Source: Chryseobacterium bernardetii (GTDB taxonomy: Bacteria > Bacteroidota > Bacteroidia > Flavobacteriales > Weeksellaceae). From it: DNA of 64,000 nt. Of this stretch, positions 8,282 to 18,240 are shown one piece after another. The translations under genes were made by a program, and so were the position numbers. The stretch's first letter is position 1. Each line of letters opens with the position of its first letter. A model generated the notes under the pieces. The model searched no databases. It was given only the letters and a program-made list of their open reading frames with translations, and was not told the origin of the DNA. The DNA is taken from positions 682,001 to 746,000 of the forward strand of contig NZ_CP033932.1 of assembly GCF_003815975.1 (NCBI RefSeq), given 5' to 3'.

Positions 8282-9637
8282 ATGTTCAAAAAAATATTAA
8301 TAGCCAATCGTGGCGAAATTGCAATGCGTATTTTACGTACTTGTAAAGAAATGGGGATCAAAACCGTTGCAGTATATTCTACTGCAGATAAAGACAGTCT
8401 TCATGTAAGATTTGCTGACGAAGCGGTTTGTATTGGTCCTGCGATGAGCAAAGACTCATACCTTAAAATCCCTAACATTATTGCTGCTGCGGAAATTACA
8501 AACGCTGACGCAATTCACCCAGGTTATGGATTCTTATCTGAAAATGCTAATTTTTCAAGAATCTGCCAAAAGAACGGAATCAAGTTCATTGGAGCTTCTC
8601 CTGAGCAGATCGAAAAAATGGGAGACAAAGCGAATGCCAAAGCTACCATGAAAGCTGCCGGTGTACCATGTGTACCAGGTTCAGACGGATTGATCGAATC
8701 TTACGAACACGCTGTAAAGATTGCTGAAGAAACAGGATATCCTGTAATGATTAAAGCAACTGCCGGTGGTGGTGGTAAAGGAATGAGAGCAGTCTGGAAA
8801 GCTGAAGACCTTAAAGATCACTGGGAATCTGCCATTCAGGAAGCGGTAGCTGCCTTTGGAAACGGAGGTATGTACATGGAAAAACTGATTGAAGAGCCTA
8901 GGCATATCGAAATTCAGGTTGCAGGTGACCAGTTTGGTAAAGCTTGCCACCTTTCTGAAAGAGACTGTTCTGTACAAAGAAGAAACCAAAAGTTAACGGA
9001 AGAAACCCCTTCTCCATTCATGACGGATGAGCTTCGTGAAAAAATGGGTGATGCTGCTGTAAAAGCTGCAGAATTCATCGGATACGAAGGAGTAGGAACT
9101 ATCGAATTCCTTGTAGACAAGCACAGAAATTTCTATTTCATGGAAATGAACACAAGAATCCAGGTAGAGCATCCTATTACTGAACAGGTAATTGATTATG
9201 ACCTGATCAGAGAACAGATCCTTCTTGCTGCAGGAACTCCTATTTCAGGAATCAACTATTACCCTAAATTACATTCAATCGAGTGTAGAATTAACGCAGA
9301 AGATCCTTACGCAGACTTCAGACCGTCTCCGGGAAAAATCACAGGATTAAACATCCCTGGCGGGCACGGAATCAGAGTAGACACTCACGTGTATTCCGGA
9401 TATACAATTCCTTCCAACTACGACTCAATGATTGCCAAGCTTATCACAACGGCTCAGACCCGCGAAGAAGCTATTGCAAAAATGAGACGTGCTCTTGAAG
9501 AATTCTATATTGAAGGAGTAAAAACAACTATTCCTTTCCACAGACAGTTGATGGATAATGAAGATTATCTTTCAGGAAACTATACTACAAAATTCATGGA
9601 AGATTTTGTAATGGATAAAAAATACGATAATCACTAA
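8282..9637 (+). CDS. accC: acetyl-CoA carboxylase, biotin carboxylase subunit
   Basis: A 451-residue ATP-grasp biotin carboxylase, the normal length. It opens with [17 protein letters not shown]. The ATP-binding glycine loop is [11 protein letters not shown] near residue 165, catalytic and metal residues lie in [14 protein letters not shown] near 290, and the signature [11 protein letters not shown] lies near 235. It carboxylates the biotin of AccB with ATP and bicarbonate. ATG 8282 is preferred over the TTG nine bases upstream because the family starts right before this block. accA lies 10 kb away next to gltX; accD is not in the window. Confidence 0.96.
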   Translation: MFKKILIANRGEIAMRILRTCKEMGIKTVAVYSTADKDSLHVRFADEAVCIGPAMSKDSYLKIPNIIAAAEITNADAIHPGYGFLSENANFSRICQKNGIKFIGASPEQIEKMGDKANAKATMKAAGVPCVPGSDGLIESYEHAVKIAEETGYPVMIKATAGGGGKGMRAVWKAEDLKDHWESAIQEAVAAFGNGGMYMEKLIEEPRHIEIQVAGDQFGKACHLSERDCSVQRRNQKLTEETPSPFMTDELREKMGDAAVKAAEFIGYEGVGTIEFLVDKHRNFYFMEMNTRIQVEHPITEQVIDYDLIREQILLAAGTPISGINYYPKLHSIECRINAEDPYADFRPSPGKITGLNIPGGHGIRVDTHVYSGYTIPSNYDSMIAKLITTAQTREEAIAKMRRALEEFYIEGVKTTIPFHRQLMDNEDYLSGNYTTKFMEDFVMDKKYDNH

Positions 9638-9658
9638 AAAGAATTATCATTTATATAA

Positions 9659-9693
9659 AAAGAAGGCGCCTTTTCGGACGCCTTCTTTAGTTT
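9659..9693 (+). terminator. accBC terminator
   Basis: The 10-bp stem AAAGAAGGCG / CGCCTTCTTT (9659-9668 with 9679-9688) has a 10-nt loop and is followed by AGTTTT. Confidence 0.7.
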
Positions 9694-9728
9694 TATACTC
9701 TATCTTATTCTAATAAAGCAGGAAAAAT

Positions 9729-9748
9729 TATTTTTGTAGTCTCAATTA
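9729..9748 (+). promoter_or_regulatory. -7 box and candidate operator of the Crp-type regulator
   Basis: TATTTTTG at 9729-9736 is followed by GTCTCAATTA at 9739-9748. The same GTCTCAWWWA pattern follows the -7 boxes of the monooxygenase and rocD genes. The operator role is an inference. Confidence 0.45.
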
Positions 9749-9765
9749 AAACCGACATAGGAGCG

Positions 9766-10338
9766 ATGACATCTGCAATACAAGAGAAATTAGCCGAGAC
9801 ACTTCAAATTTCTATGGAGCGCGCGAAGGAATTTTTGGATATTTGTTATATCATAACTTATGATAAAAGCCAAATGATAGAACCTAAAAATGGAGTATTT
9901 GATCGTTTAGGACTCATTTTGAATGGCGCTGTCCGGATTTATTACATCAACGAGAAAGGCGAAGATATCAGCTATCTTTTGCAGGTAAATAATGATGTAA
10001 TTGGCGATTATGAAAGCTATGTCACTGGCAAAAAATCAATGGCAGTTATACAGGCTCTTCTAAAAACTGAAGTTTTATATTTTGATAAAAAAGATGTTGA
10101 TATTTTAATTCAGAAAGATATTTTCTGGCTTGGGCTGGCAAAACGCATATCCGATTTAGCTTTTCTGGATGCAAAACAAAGGCTGGATGAGCTGTTTTTT
10201 TATACACCGGAAGAACGTTATCTCAATCTCCTGAAAAAGTCACCCGAAATTCTGAACAAAATTCCACAGAAATATATTTCGTCATATTTAGGAATTACGC
10301 CACAATCGCTGAGCAGAATCAGGAAAAGAATTTACTAA
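9766..10338 (+). CDS. Crp/Fnr-family transcriptional regulator
   Basis: A 190-residue protein. Residues about 20-125 form a cyclic-nucleotide-binding-type beta barrel (for example GLILNGAVRIYYINEKGED and VIGDYESY). The C-terminal ~40 residues form a short winged HTH with IPQKYISSYLGITPQSLSRIRKR as recognition helix. The conserved cNMP phosphate-binding Arg is not obvious, as is usual for this Bacteroidota group, so the effector is unknown. Unlike most genes here it has a good Shine-Dalgarno (AGGAG five bases before ATG). Arg codons include CGC and CGT more often than in neighbours. It is followed by a flavin monooxygenase, its likely target. Confidence 0.88.
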   Translation: MTSAIQEKLAETLQISMERAKEFLDICYIITYDKSQMIEPKNGVFDRLGLILNGAVRIYYINEKGEDISYLLQVNNDVIGDYESYVTGKKSMAVIQALLKTEVLYFDKKDVDILIQKDIFWLGLAKRISDLAFLDAKQRLDELFFYTPEERYLNLLKKSPEILNKIPQKYISSYLGITPQSLSRIRKRIY

Positions 10339-10384
10339 TTCCAGAAAATTAACTTAAGTGAACGTTTTTGGTTTTTCCGACCAT

Positions 10385-10401
10385 TAATTTTGTCTCATAT
10401 A
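10385..10401 (+). promoter_or_regulatory. -7 box and candidate operator of the flavin monooxygenase
   Basis: TAATTTTG at 10385-10392 overlaps the first base of GTCTCATATA at 10392-10401. The leader would be about 17 nt. A TTG at 10368-10370 is too close (14 bp) to be a standard -33 element. Confidence 0.45.
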
Positions 10402-10415
10402 TCAATGCGATCACA

Positions 10416-11549
10416 ATGAAAATAGCAATTATCGGTGGCGGAATTGGCGGTTTAACAACTGCTTTAGCCCTACAAAAAAATAATCTGGACGTTACCATTT
10501 ACGAAAGTGCACCCGAAATAAAACCTGTAGGTGCCGGAATCATCATGGCTAATAATGCCATGCAGATTTTTGACAAACTTAGCATTCGCCACAAAATCGA
10601 AAAAGCAGGTCATAAAATTTCAGCTATCAAAATTACTGATCCACAGCTCAAAACCTTATCGGATGTACAACTGAATACATTCGAAAGTAAATATGGAGTA
10701 AGCAATATTGCCATTCATCGCGGCGACTTGCAAATGATTCTGGCTGAAGAAATTGGTTTTGAAAATATCAAGCTTTCTAAACGCTTATCCAAAATCGAAC
10801 AGGGGAATGGCTATCAACTCACTTTTGAAGACGGAAATATTGCTAATGCAGATGCTGTTATTGGTGCAGATGGAATTAAATCAGTAGTACGTCATCAGAT
10901 TTTAAATATTGGTAAACTCAGATCTTCCAAGCAAAAATGCTGGCGTGGCGTTATCGAATCTGATTGGACAGAAAAATATAATCACCATGCTTATGAAGCC
11001 TGGGGAAAAGGCAGACGCTTCGGCTTCATGAAAATTAGTGATCACAAAGTTTACTGGTACGCTGTGGTTAACGAGCACCTGGTTAAAAATCCCAATAATC
11101 TTGCTGAGCTTTTTGCTGAATTTAATCCCGAAATTCCAAGAATGATTTCCGTAACACCGAAAGAAAAAATATTTGTCAGCGACATTATCGATTTGGAACC
11201 AATTTATCAATGGCAAAAAGACCGCGTTTGCCTGATTGGTGATGCAGCCCATGCAACGACTCCTAATATGGGACAAGGTGCCTGCCAGGCCATTGAAGAT
11301 GCATATATCCTCGGAAAACTTTTTGGTGAAGGGAAAAACGTGGATGAAGTCTTCACTCAATACGAAAAACTGCGTATGAAAAAAGCACATTACATTGTCA
11401 ACACAAGCTCAGCCATCGGTAAAATTTCTCATTATGAAAACAGTCTGGCCGTTTGGCTCCGTAATATTTTACTAAAGGCAACATCTGGTTCTATTAACGA
11501 AAAACAAATGGAAAAAGTTTTTGACATTTCGTACCAGAGCAACTTATAA
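10416..11549 (+). CDS. FAD-dependent monooxygenase (group A, PHBH fold)
   Basis: A 377-residue flavoprotein hydroxylase. The N-terminal Rossmann motif is IAIIGGGIGGLTTALAL. AIHRGDL carries the conserved Arg, VIGADGIKSVVR is the DG motif, and VCLIGDAAHATTPNMGQG is the GD motif that contacts the FAD ribose and pyrophosphate. Such enzymes use NAD(P)H and O2 to hydroxylate aromatic or related small molecules; TetX belongs to the same superfamily, but nothing here proves antibiotic inactivation. The start is the ATG before KIAIIGGG; the longer frame runs into the promoter. Its arginines are mostly CGC/CGT (9 of 12 by eye), unlike the AGA-rich neighbours, which suggests transfer together with the upstream regulator. 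Confidence 0.88.
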   Translation: MKIAIIGGGIGGLTTALALQKNNLDVTIYESAPEIKPVGAGIIMANNAMQIFDKLSIRHKIEKAGHKISAIKITDPQLKTLSDVQLNTFESKYGVSNIAIHRGDLQMILAEEIGFENIKLSKRLSKIEQGNGYQLTFEDGNIANADAVIGADGIKSVVRHQILNIGKLRSSKQKCWRGVIESDWTEKYNHHAYEAWGKGRRFGFMKISDHKVYWYAVVNEHLVKNPNNLAELFAEFNPEIPRMISVTPKEKIFVSDIIDLEPIYQWQKDRVCLIGDAAHATTPNMGQGACQAIEDAYILGKLFGEGKNVDEVFTQYEKLRMKKAHYIVNTSSAIGKISHYENSLAVWLRNILLKATSGSINEKQMEKVFDISYQSNL

Positions 11550-11785
11550 AGATAAGCCCGAATCAAAAGGCTGTTTAGAGAAATACCATTTAAAAATATT
11601 ATAGCCCTGATGGAACAGCAAAACAATATCAGAATGATTAAAAAATGTAGAATTATCTTATCAGTATAAATTTCTTATTCTTAAAGATAGAATACCTGCA
11701 ACTGTTTATCCGTTAAGAAAATATTTTCCATTAAGGATTCATTTTTCCTCAAAATATACTCTAATCACAGCCTTATACTCTACTC

Positions 11786-11825
11786 TATTTTTGTTTATAG
11801 GTCTCATTAATATTGTGTAAATTTG
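11786..11825 (+). promoter_or_regulatory. rocD upstream region: two -7 boxes and candidate operator
   Basis: TATTTTTG at 11786-11793 and TAAATTTG at 11818-11825 both match TAnnTTTG; GTCTCATTAA lies between them at 11801-11810. The region from TTATACTCTA (11773) onward resembles the region before the Crp-type gene (9693-9749). Confidence 0.5.
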
Positions 11826-11840
11826 TAGAAAACCAACAAT

Positions 11841-13091
11841 ATGTCAACAGCAGAACAAACAAAAAACTCACAGTATTTTATTGACCTTGAAGACAAACAT
11901 GGAGCGCATAACTACCACCCTCTGCCAGTAGTTCTGGACCGGGGAGAAGGTGTTTTCGTGTGGGACGTAGAGGGCAAAAGGTATTATGATTTTCTTTCAG
12001 CATATTCTGCTGTAAACCAGGGACACTCACACCCAAAAATTGTAGGGGCATTGGTAGAACAGGCTCAAAAGCTGGCCCTCACTTCAAGAGCTTTCTATAA
12101 CTCTAAATTAGGAGAATACGAACAGAAAATCACGACTCTTTTGGGGTTTGATAAGGTATTACCTATGAATTCCGGAGCTGAAGCAGTAGAAACAGCTGTA
12201 AAATTAGCCAGAAAATGGAGCTATGAAGTAAAGGGAATTTCAGAAAATGCGGCGAAGATCATTGTATGTGAAAATAACTTCCATGGAAGAACGACTACGA
12301 TTGTTTCTTTCTCTAATGATCCGGATGCTAACCAAAACTACGGGCCTTTTACGCCAGGATTTATTAAAATTCCTTACAATGATATTGCATCACTGGAAGA
12401 AGTATTAAACAGGGAGGCAGGAAATATCGCAGCATTCCTTGTAGAACCTATTCAGGGGGAAGCTGGAGTATATGTTCCGGATGAAAACTTCCTTAAAAAC
12501 GCTTCTGAACTGTGTAGAAAACATAATGTCCTTTTCATTGCCGATGAAGTGCAGACAGGTATTGCGAGAACAGGAAAACTGATCGCTTGTCATCATGAAA
12601 ATGTACAACCAGACATCTTAATCCTTGGGAAGGCACTTTCAGGAGGAATGTATCCTGTATCTGCAGTACTGGCTAATGACGAGATCATGAATGTTATTAA
12701 ACCGGGACAGCATGGTTCTACATTCGGAGGAAACCCAATTGCCTGTGCCGTAGCTGTAGCTGCATTAGATGTAGTAGCTGATGAAAAATTATCTGAAAGA
12801 GCCGAAGAGCTTGGCCAGATTTTCAGAGCTGAAATCAATAAGCTTATCGAAAAAACAGATCTTATTACCAAAGTAAGAGGAAAAGGCCTTTTAAATGCTA
12901 TTCTGATCAATGATACTCCGGAAAGCTCTACAGCATGGAATCTTTGCTTACAATTGAAAGGAAACGGATTGCTGGCCAAACCAACCCATGGTAATATCAT
13001 CAGATTAGCACCACCATTGGTAATTACTGAAGAGCAATTATTAGATTGTGTAAAAATTATTGAAAAAACTATTCTGGAATATAAAGCTTAA
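11841..13091 (+). CDS. rocD: ornithine--oxo-acid transaminase
   Basis: A 416-residue class III PLP aminotransferase. It has [17 protein letters not shown] near residue 110, [10 protein letters not shown] near 145, [15 protein letters not shown] with the PLP-binding Asp near 235, and the Schiff-base lysine in [10 protein letters not shown] (Lys 264). The opening [20 protein letters not shown] is characteristic of ornithine aminotransferase. It converts ornithine and 2-oxoglutarate to glutamate semialdehyde and glutamate, linking arginine and proline metabolism. Its stop overlaps the stop of the converging glycosyltransferase gene by a few bases and no terminator separates them. Confidence 0.93.
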   Translation: MSTAEQTKNSQYFIDLEDKHGAHNYHPLPVVLDRGEGVFVWDVEGKRYYDFLSAYSAVNQGHSHPKIVGALVEQAQKLALTSRAFYNSKLGEYEQKITTLLGFDKVLPMNSGAEAVETAVKLARKWSYEVKGISENAAKIIVCENNFHGRTTTIVSFSNDPDANQNYGPFTPGFIKIPYNDIASLEEVLNREAGNIAAFLVEPIQGEAGVYVPDENFLKNASELCRKHNVLFIADEVQTGIARTGKLIACHHENVQPDILILGKALSGGMYPVSAVLANDEIMNVIKPGQHGSTFGGNPIACAVAVAALDVVADEKLSERAEELGQIFRAEINKLIEKTDLITKVRGKGLLNAILINDTPESSTAWNLCLQLKGNGLLAKPTHGNIIRLAPPLVITEEQLLDCVKIIEKTILEYKA

Positions 13092-14173
13092 TTTTTTTCC
13101 AGAACAGATTCATAAAACTTAAGATAATTATTGGACATTGCGGTATAACTATATTGCTCTGTCCAATTTTTTATTTCCTGGCTCATTTCTTTTTCATTTT
13201 CATGATAAAGGTCCATTTTTTCCTGATACAGCTGAGCCATTAATTGGGGTTCAAAACTATCAAAATAAAAGGCTTTATCTCCTCCTATTTCAGGAAGGCT
13301 CGTATAAGTGGAAAGGAAAACAGGCTTACCAAATGCCATCGCTTCAATAGGCGGTATTCCGAACCCTTCTGCAATAGAAGGATGACACATAGCCTCTGAA
13401 TGCTGAATGACTGCATACTTTTCCTCCTCTGAAAGATTTCTGAGGAAATAAACCCTTTGTTCCAGATGCAGTTCTTTAATCCTCCTTCTCACGTCATCGG
13501 CATAAGGCTGTTTTTCATCGGAAGCAATAAGGACCAGGTCCTCTTTTATATAAGGAAGCATGTCAACCAAAGTCAACTGATTTTTCTTATTGAAAAGTAC
13601 ACCAATATTCAGGATGTATTTTTTGTCTTTCAAATAACTGTATTTTCCAAGCTGATATTCTCTGTGCTCAGGAAGATGAATACCATTGTGAATAACTACA
13701 ATATCTTTAAGTTTAGTAAAAGTAAAAAGTCTTTTATTACGGATAAAGCTTTGTTTTGCATATTCAGAAATACAGACAATATAATCTGCATTTTTAACAT
13801 TGCTCCTTACTTTACCCAGCATTTTTCTCTTTTTAGAATCAGTAAGATTCTCATATAAGAAATTAAGATCGTGAAGCGTAACAATTTTTATTGTGTTTTT
13901 ATAATTTCTATGAAAATAAGAAGACAGCTGGTGACTTACATGAATCAAATCAAACTCCCCACTGAAACGTTCAAAGAAACGATGTGTCTTATTCCAGAAA
14001 ACACACTTCGGCTTAGGCTCAAATTTTTCAAGCTGCTCTCTTTTACCAAAAAAAAATATTTCAAACTTAGAATTATTCTCCTGCAATCCTTTTGCCAGAT
14101 TTCTGAATACATTTGCAATCCCCGAATTAGGATATCGGAGACGTTCAAGATCAATTAAGATGTTTTTCTTCAT
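13088..14173 (-). CDS. glycosyltransferase family 4-like
   Basis: A 361-residue GT-B glycosyltransferase. The C-terminal nucleotide-sugar site is [19 protein letters not shown] (E-x7-E motif) near residue 270; the N-terminal half has the acceptor domain with [12 protein letters not shown] and [10 protein letters not shown]. No membrane segment or signal is present, so it acts on the cytoplasmic face. It is the last gene of a five-gene minus-strand operon of sugar transferases, probably building a surface polysaccharide or O-antigen unit. It starts five bases after the preceding gene ends. Sugar donor and acceptor cannot be told. Confidence 0.85.
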   Translation of the reverse strand: MKKNILIDLERLRYPNSGIANVFRNLAKGLQENNSKFEIFFFGKREQLEKFEPKPKCVFWNKTHRFFERFSGEFDLIHVSHQLSSYFHRNYKNTIKIVTLHDLNFLYENLTDSKKRKMLGKVRSNVKNADYIVCISEYAKQSFIRNKRLFTFTKLKDIVVIHNGIHLPEHREYQLGKYSYLKDKKYILNIGVLFNKKNQLTLVDMLPYIKEDLVLIASDEKQPYADDVRRRIKELHLEQRVYFLRNLSEEEKYAVIQHSEAMCHPSIAEGFGIPPIEAMAFGKPVFLSTYTSLPEIGGDKAFYFDSFEPQLMAQLYQEKMDLYHENEKEMSQEIKNWTEQYSYTAMSNNYLKFYESVLEKN

Positions 14174-14178
14174 ACGTT

Positions 14179-15306
14179 TTATAAAAAAATAGAATCAAGG
14201 ATCTCTTTTTCTATTTTTAAATTGTGGTTTTCTCTAAAATAACAAATTCCCTGCTGTTTTACCTTTTCATAAAATACATCATCATTCATTAACTGATGAA
14301 TGAATTCTGAAAATTCTTTGGGATCCTGACTTACTAAACATCCATTATTCTTTTTATTAATAAGGCCATCCACTCCTCTTCTGTTTGTTACCACCGGCAA
14401 TCCATAAGATAAAGCTTCCAACACTTTAATTTTGACACCTGTACCGCTCATCATTGGGCAGATGGCAATTCTTGCATGGCTGTAAAATTCCTGCAGGTCA
14501 TCTACAATCCCATATTTAATGACGTTTGGGAAATCTTCTGCAATTGTTTTACCAATCTTACCAATAATATGAACTTTAACATTTTTAAGCAAGGGTAATA
14601 CCTCTTTTAAAAACCACTGAATTCCCTTAATATTGTGAGGGTTATCACTTGCGACATAAATAATATCATATTTAAACTCAGTAACTTTATTGGTAAAGTT
14701 CTCAGGGAATGCAACAGGCATCAAAGTAACTTTCTTATTGGTAAACTGATCAAAAATATATTCTTCCTCTACAGAGTAAGTCCAGATATTATCATATTGT
14801 TTCAAAATAGAAATTTCATCCTGAAACAATTTTCCTATAGCGTATTTATGGCGGCTTTGAGCAGTAATAAAATCATGAGTATCAATAATCTTATATCCTC
14901 CGGAAGGAACTATACTTCCTAGCCTTCCCCAAGTAGCATAACTTATTAATACAACATCAAAGTCAGATTTTTTAACAATCCTTGAAAATTCTTTTCTAAG
15001 AATATAGCTTGTTGTGTCTATAGAGTTTCTTTTGAAAAGATAAGGTATTTTATATAAAAACAAATATTTAAAAAAATTCTTTTTATATTTTTTATTCAGA
15101 AGACACAGTTGAATATTAGGGAATCTTTCATGAAATAGAGTTTCCTCCTCTTTTTTCCATATTCCCCAATCTCTTAATGAAACAAAGGTTACCTCAAGAT
15201 CTCTGTTTTCATTGAAATAAGAAAGCATATAATTAAGCCTCGTTGTATTGCCTGCCTTTCCGGATAAAGGATTATCAGGCATAAAATACAGAAGTTTTTT
15301 TCTCAA
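14179..15306 (-). CDS. glycosyltransferase, GT4-like
   Basis: A 375-residue GT-B protein. The C-terminal half contains PMMSGTGVKIKVLEALSYG, a donor-site motif seen in GT4-type enzymes, followed by LPVVTNRRGVDGL. The N-terminal MPDNPLSGKAGNTTRLNYML is typical of enzymes annotated as sugar transferases related to PEP-CTERM/exopolysaccharide loci. It lies five bases after the upstream gene of the same operon. The exact activity is unknown. Confidence 0.8.
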   Translation of the reverse strand: MRKKLLYFMPDNPLSGKAGNTTRLNYMLSYFNENRDLEVTFVSLRDWGIWKKEEETLFHERFPNIQLCLLNKKYKKNFFKYLFLYKIPYLFKRNSIDTTSYILRKEFSRIVKKSDFDVVLISYATWGRLGSIVPSGGYKIIDTHDFITAQSRHKYAIGKLFQDEISILKQYDNIWTYSVEEEYIFDQFTNKKVTLMPVAFPENFTNKVTEFKYDIIYVASDNPHNIKGIQWFLKEVLPLLKNVKVHIIGKIGKTIAEDFPNVIKYGIVDDLQEFYSHARIAICPMMSGTGVKIKVLEALSYGLPVVTNRRGVDGLINKKNNGCLVSQDPKEFSEFIHQLMNDDVFYEKVKQQGICYFRENHNLKIEKEILDSIFL

Positions 15307-15311
15307 ATTTT

Positions 15312-16529
15312 CTATTCTAATATTTTGTTATATATATTAATATGCTCTTCTACAGTCTTTTCCCAAGAAAATTCCTTTGCCCTTTCAACAGCTTTTTGAG
15401 CATAATCCGAGCGGTACTCATCATCGTGATACAGCTTCCAGATTACTTCAGATAATGCATTCCCATCTTTGGGATCAAGCAGTATACCAGCATCACCAAC
15501 CACTTCCGGCAATGATGAAGTATTTGAAGTAACGGTTGCAATACCACACTGCATAGCTTCCAATGGCGGAAGCCCAAACCCTTCATAGAAGGACATATAA
15601 TAAAATGAATTAGCCTGGCTATAAACAGGAGCCAAATCTTCATCAGGTATTCTTCCTGTAATAATAATCTTTTCTTTCAGATCTCTGGCATTTTCATATT
15701 CTTCAAAAATCTTATCATATTGCCAGCCTTTTGCCCCTACCAAAACAAGATTTAAATCATGAATATTATATTTCGTTATGGCCGTGATAAATGATCGAAT
15801 CAGATGATCTATATTTTTACGTGGTTCTAACGTACTTAAACTTAATATATATTTCTCAGGAAGATTATACTTTTTCCTAACCAGGTCATTCCTTTCCTTG
15901 CTTACACTTGGATAAAATATCTCAGGAGAAGCGGCAAGTCTGCTTACAAAAACTTTTTTCGGATCCAGATAGGGAGCATACTCAAGCAAATCTTTTCGGG
16001 TATTCTCAGAAACACATATGGCATAATTATTTTTCCCGATACTTTTGATTATATTCTCCAGAAGTTTTGTATTGTCATTATACTCTGGATATAAAATAGG
16101 AATCAAATCATGAATTGTAACAACTTTTCTTAGATGAGGAAATTCCTCTAAACTCTTATGAATAGGGTAATACACGGAATGATATATCTGAGCATCCTGA
16201 ATATCTTGACCATAACTGATTTTGTAATCCGAAATCCCTAATTTATCATATAGTTTTCTAAAAGGTTTTTCTTTCCGGAAAGGAATAAACTTTATCCTGT
16301 CGCAGTTATTTGCTTTTTTAATGACAAGCTGATGATCATCAAGAAAACGCTCTATTTTTTTATGGGTTTCTTTATGATTGTTAAAATTAAAATTAGAATA
16401 GGAAAACTCTATTTTTTTATCCGAAATAAGACGTTTAAACAATTCATAAGCCACCCTGAATATTCCGGTTTGATTAATTTTATAAGAATTACCAATAACT
16501 TCAATATCAAAAATAAGTTTTATCTTCAT
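15312..16529 (-). CDS. glycosyltransferase family 1/4, mannosyltransferase-like
   Basis: A 405-residue GT-B glycosyltransferase. [15 protein letters not shown] and [13 protein letters not shown] belong to the acceptor half. [16 protein letters not shown] opens the donor half (the TLEPRKN block is frequent in WbdA/MtfB-like mannosyltransferases). [15 protein letters not shown] with E-x7-E and [11 protein letters not shown] complete the site. It likely adds a hexose during polysaccharide assembly at the inner membrane. It lies in mid-operon, nine bases after the preceding gene. Confidence 0.85.
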   Translation of the reverse strand: MKIKLIFDIEVIGNSYKINQTGIFRVAYELFKRLISDKKIEFSYSNFNFNNHKETHKKIERFLDDHQLVIKKANNCDRIKFIPFRKEKPFRKLYDKLGISDYKISYGQDIQDAQIYHSVYYPIHKSLEEFPHLRKVVTIHDLIPILYPEYNDNTKLLENIIKSIGKNNYAICVSENTRKDLLEYAPYLDPKKVFVSRLAASPEIFYPSVSKERNDLVRKKYNLPEKYILSLSTLEPRKNIDHLIRSFITAITKYNIHDLNLVLVGAKGWQYDKIFEEYENARDLKEKIIITGRIPDEDLAPVYSQANSFYYMSFYEGFGLPPLEAMQCGIATVTSNTSSLPEVVGDAGILLDPKDGNALSEVIWKLYHDDEYRSDYAQKAVERAKEFSWEKTVEEHINIYNKILE

Positions 16530-16538
16530 GAAAAATAT

Positions 16539-17189
16539 TTATAGGGTATCGTAAAAAGCATTCTGTTTTTTTTGCCTGCTCATTTCTTTTATATGAACAA
16601 GGCAATAATCTTCATTTTCTGTTGGCAATTCTTTCAGCCTGGTATAATTAACCAGTACTTCATGAATTTTATTTTGCCAACGAATATTTTTATTTAACTT
16701 AAACAATCTGGTTTGGAAATCCGGAAAGTTAATATAATTATTACTGTCTATTTTCCAATTCCATTTTTCAATATATTCTTCTGTAATGCCGTTTACAATA
16801 TTAATCCTTGGAACCACAAAGCAATCACTCTTTCTGTTTTTAAATAAAAATTTTTTCAGATTTTTAATCAATTTTTCTTTGGGATACTCATCAGCATCTA
16901 TCTGAAAAATATATTTAGAAGAGGCCTTTTCAAGAAGCTTATTCTTAAAAGTAGCAAAATCCCCATTCAATTTTGCTTCTATTTTAATAATATTGTCATA
17001 ATTTTCCAGCAATTCTGACACTTCTTTGTTTTTATTCGTTATATCCTGAAGAACAATTACTTCATCATTTTTATCAATCAAAGGCAAAAGAACATTCAAT
17101 AAATTTTTCAACTCATTGACTTCGTCATTAACAGTAATTCCATAGGAAACCGTAATAAATTTACTGGAAAAGCTTGAAAGTATATTCAT
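16539..17189 (-). CDS. glycosyltransferase family 2-like
   Basis: A 216-residue GT-A type protein. The N-terminal sheet TVSYGITVNDEVNEL and the metal-binding DxD in YIFQIDADEYP (near residue 98) identify family 2. It is short for the family (often 250-330), with only a small C-terminal domain (RWQNKIHEVLVNY), as seen in WaaE-like core glycosyltransferases. Its ATG overlaps the stop of the upstream gene by 4 bases, so the two are translationally coupled. Confidence 0.78.
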   Translation of the reverse strand: MNILSSFSSKFITVSYGITVNDEVNELKNLLNVLLPLIDKNDEVIVLQDITNKNKEVSELLENYDNIIKIEAKLNGDFATFKNKLLEKASSKYIFQIDADEYPKEKLIKNLKKFLFKNRKSDCFVVPRINIVNGITEEYIEKWNWKIDSNNYINFPDFQTRLFKLNKNIRWQNKIHEVLVNYTRLKELPTENEDYCLVHIKEMSRQKKQNAFYDTL

Positions 17190-17989
17190 AATTTATTATA
17201 GATTATAGGGTAATTACCTGAAAAATGAGTAAAGTAATTTTGGTTCATGATCTCTTTAACATATTTCCTGTATTCTTTCGTGGGATAAAAGCAATTCCCT
17301 GTTTTTTTGTAATAATACCTTCTGAAAAATTTCGGAATCTTTTTTTCTGCATTTTCGATTTTATTTCCTTTTTCAGTACCTTTTATTTTATATAAAATTT
17401 GAGTATTAAAAGCTATAGGTAAAGCTTCAAACCAATTATTAATCTGTGAAAAATAGGCAAAAGGGGCCTCTTCAAAGCTATTCAGATTACCTTGGTTATG
17501 CTCTGAAAAATAATAATCCTTAAAAAAACCAGCCACTTTTGGGGGTCTGCAAATAAATACTCCACCATTAATACTTCCCTGTAATGAAGGATGAGCTTCA
17601 AAATGACGGTCTTGAAAATAAATTTCATCAGTTTCCTCCAATATCCTTGGAATATGCTTCCATGTTTTGTTGAATTCTACAGTCCCTCTGGGATCTAACA
17701 CAGCCCCAAAGTATTTATCTTCAGGGAGATAATCAAAAATAGAGGGTGCATTGTCTGAAATAATAATATCTAGATCTAAAAAAAGAATCATCTCATAATC
17801 TACTGCTTCTGCGGGAATCAATAATTTTTGAGAAAGAAGTGGCCGATAGAAAGTTTCATCCAAAGGCTTATCAATAATCTTTAGATCTGCTCCACACTTT
17901 ATAGCGTAATTTTCAAATTGAGCTCTATTTTTATTGTACATTTTCTCATATTTCTCTCCTACAATAAAAAGGAAGATGGCTTTTTTCAT
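17186..17989 (-). CDS. putative glycosyltransferase, GT8-like fold
   Basis: A 267-residue protein, first gene of the glycosyltransferase operon. ILFLDLDIIISDNAPSIFDYL resembles the DxD metal site of GT-A enzymes such as GT8; SINGGVFICRPP matches the NxGV(F/M) motif after it. It has no signal or membrane segment. It probably acts in the same surface-glycan pathway as the four genes that follow, which carry two spacing overlaps and short gaps. A family cannot be fixed by eye. Confidence 0.65.
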   Translation of the reverse strand: MKKAIFLFIVGEKYEKMYNKNRAQFENYAIKCGADLKIIDKPLDETFYRPLLSQKLLIPAEAVDYEMILFLDLDIIISDNAPSIFDYLPEDKYFGAVLDPRGTVEFNKTWKHIPRILEETDEIYFQDRHFEAHPSLQGSINGGVFICRPPKVAGFFKDYYFSEHNQGNLNSFEEAPFAYFSQINNWFEALPIAFNTQILYKIKGTEKGNKIENAEKKIPKFFRRYYYKKTGNCFYPTKEYRKYVKEIMNQNYFTHFSGNYPIIYNKL

Positions 17990-18012
17990 TAATACAATAA
18001 ATTTATAATCTA

Positions 18013-18020
18013 CAAAAATA
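18013..18020 (-). promoter_or_regulatory. -7 box of the glycosyltransferase operon
   Basis: The minus strand reads TATTTTTG (TAnnTTTG), about 24 bp upstream of the first ATG. No TTG was found at the right -33 spacing. Confidence 0.5.
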
Positions 18021-18215
18021 CATTTTTAATGAGAACACCATTGTAAATATAAAAAATATGTTTAAAAAGATTTTACTACCGAGTGCTTACCCAATAGAAA
18101 TCTATTTTATTATAAAGGCACTATTTTAAGTGAATGCTGCTTTAAATATTTGAATACTGATTTTAACAGAGTAAACCTTCTACACTTTGAAGCAGTTTAT
18201 AAACCATATTTTAAG

Positions 18216-18223
18216 TAAATTTG
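18216..18223 (+). promoter_or_regulatory. gltX -7 box
   Basis: TAAATTTG matches TAnnTTTG and ends 17 bp before the gltX ATG, giving a leader of about 12 nt. Confidence 0.55.
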
Positions 18224-18240
18224 CAAAAATTTTAATTGAA

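Noticed and set aside
10368..10415. 16-residue extension of the flavin monooxygenase
   Set aside because: It starts with a TTG and crosses the TAATTTTG box; the FAD motif normally follows the start at once.
10416..11549. Tetracycline-inactivating TetX
   Set aside because: Only superfamily motifs are visible; residue-level comparison with TetX was not possible, so a resistance claim is not justified.
18187..18240. 18-residue extension of gltX
   Set aside because: It starts with a TTG upstream of the TAAATTTG box and adds sequence not found in the family, which begins just before RFAPSPTG.
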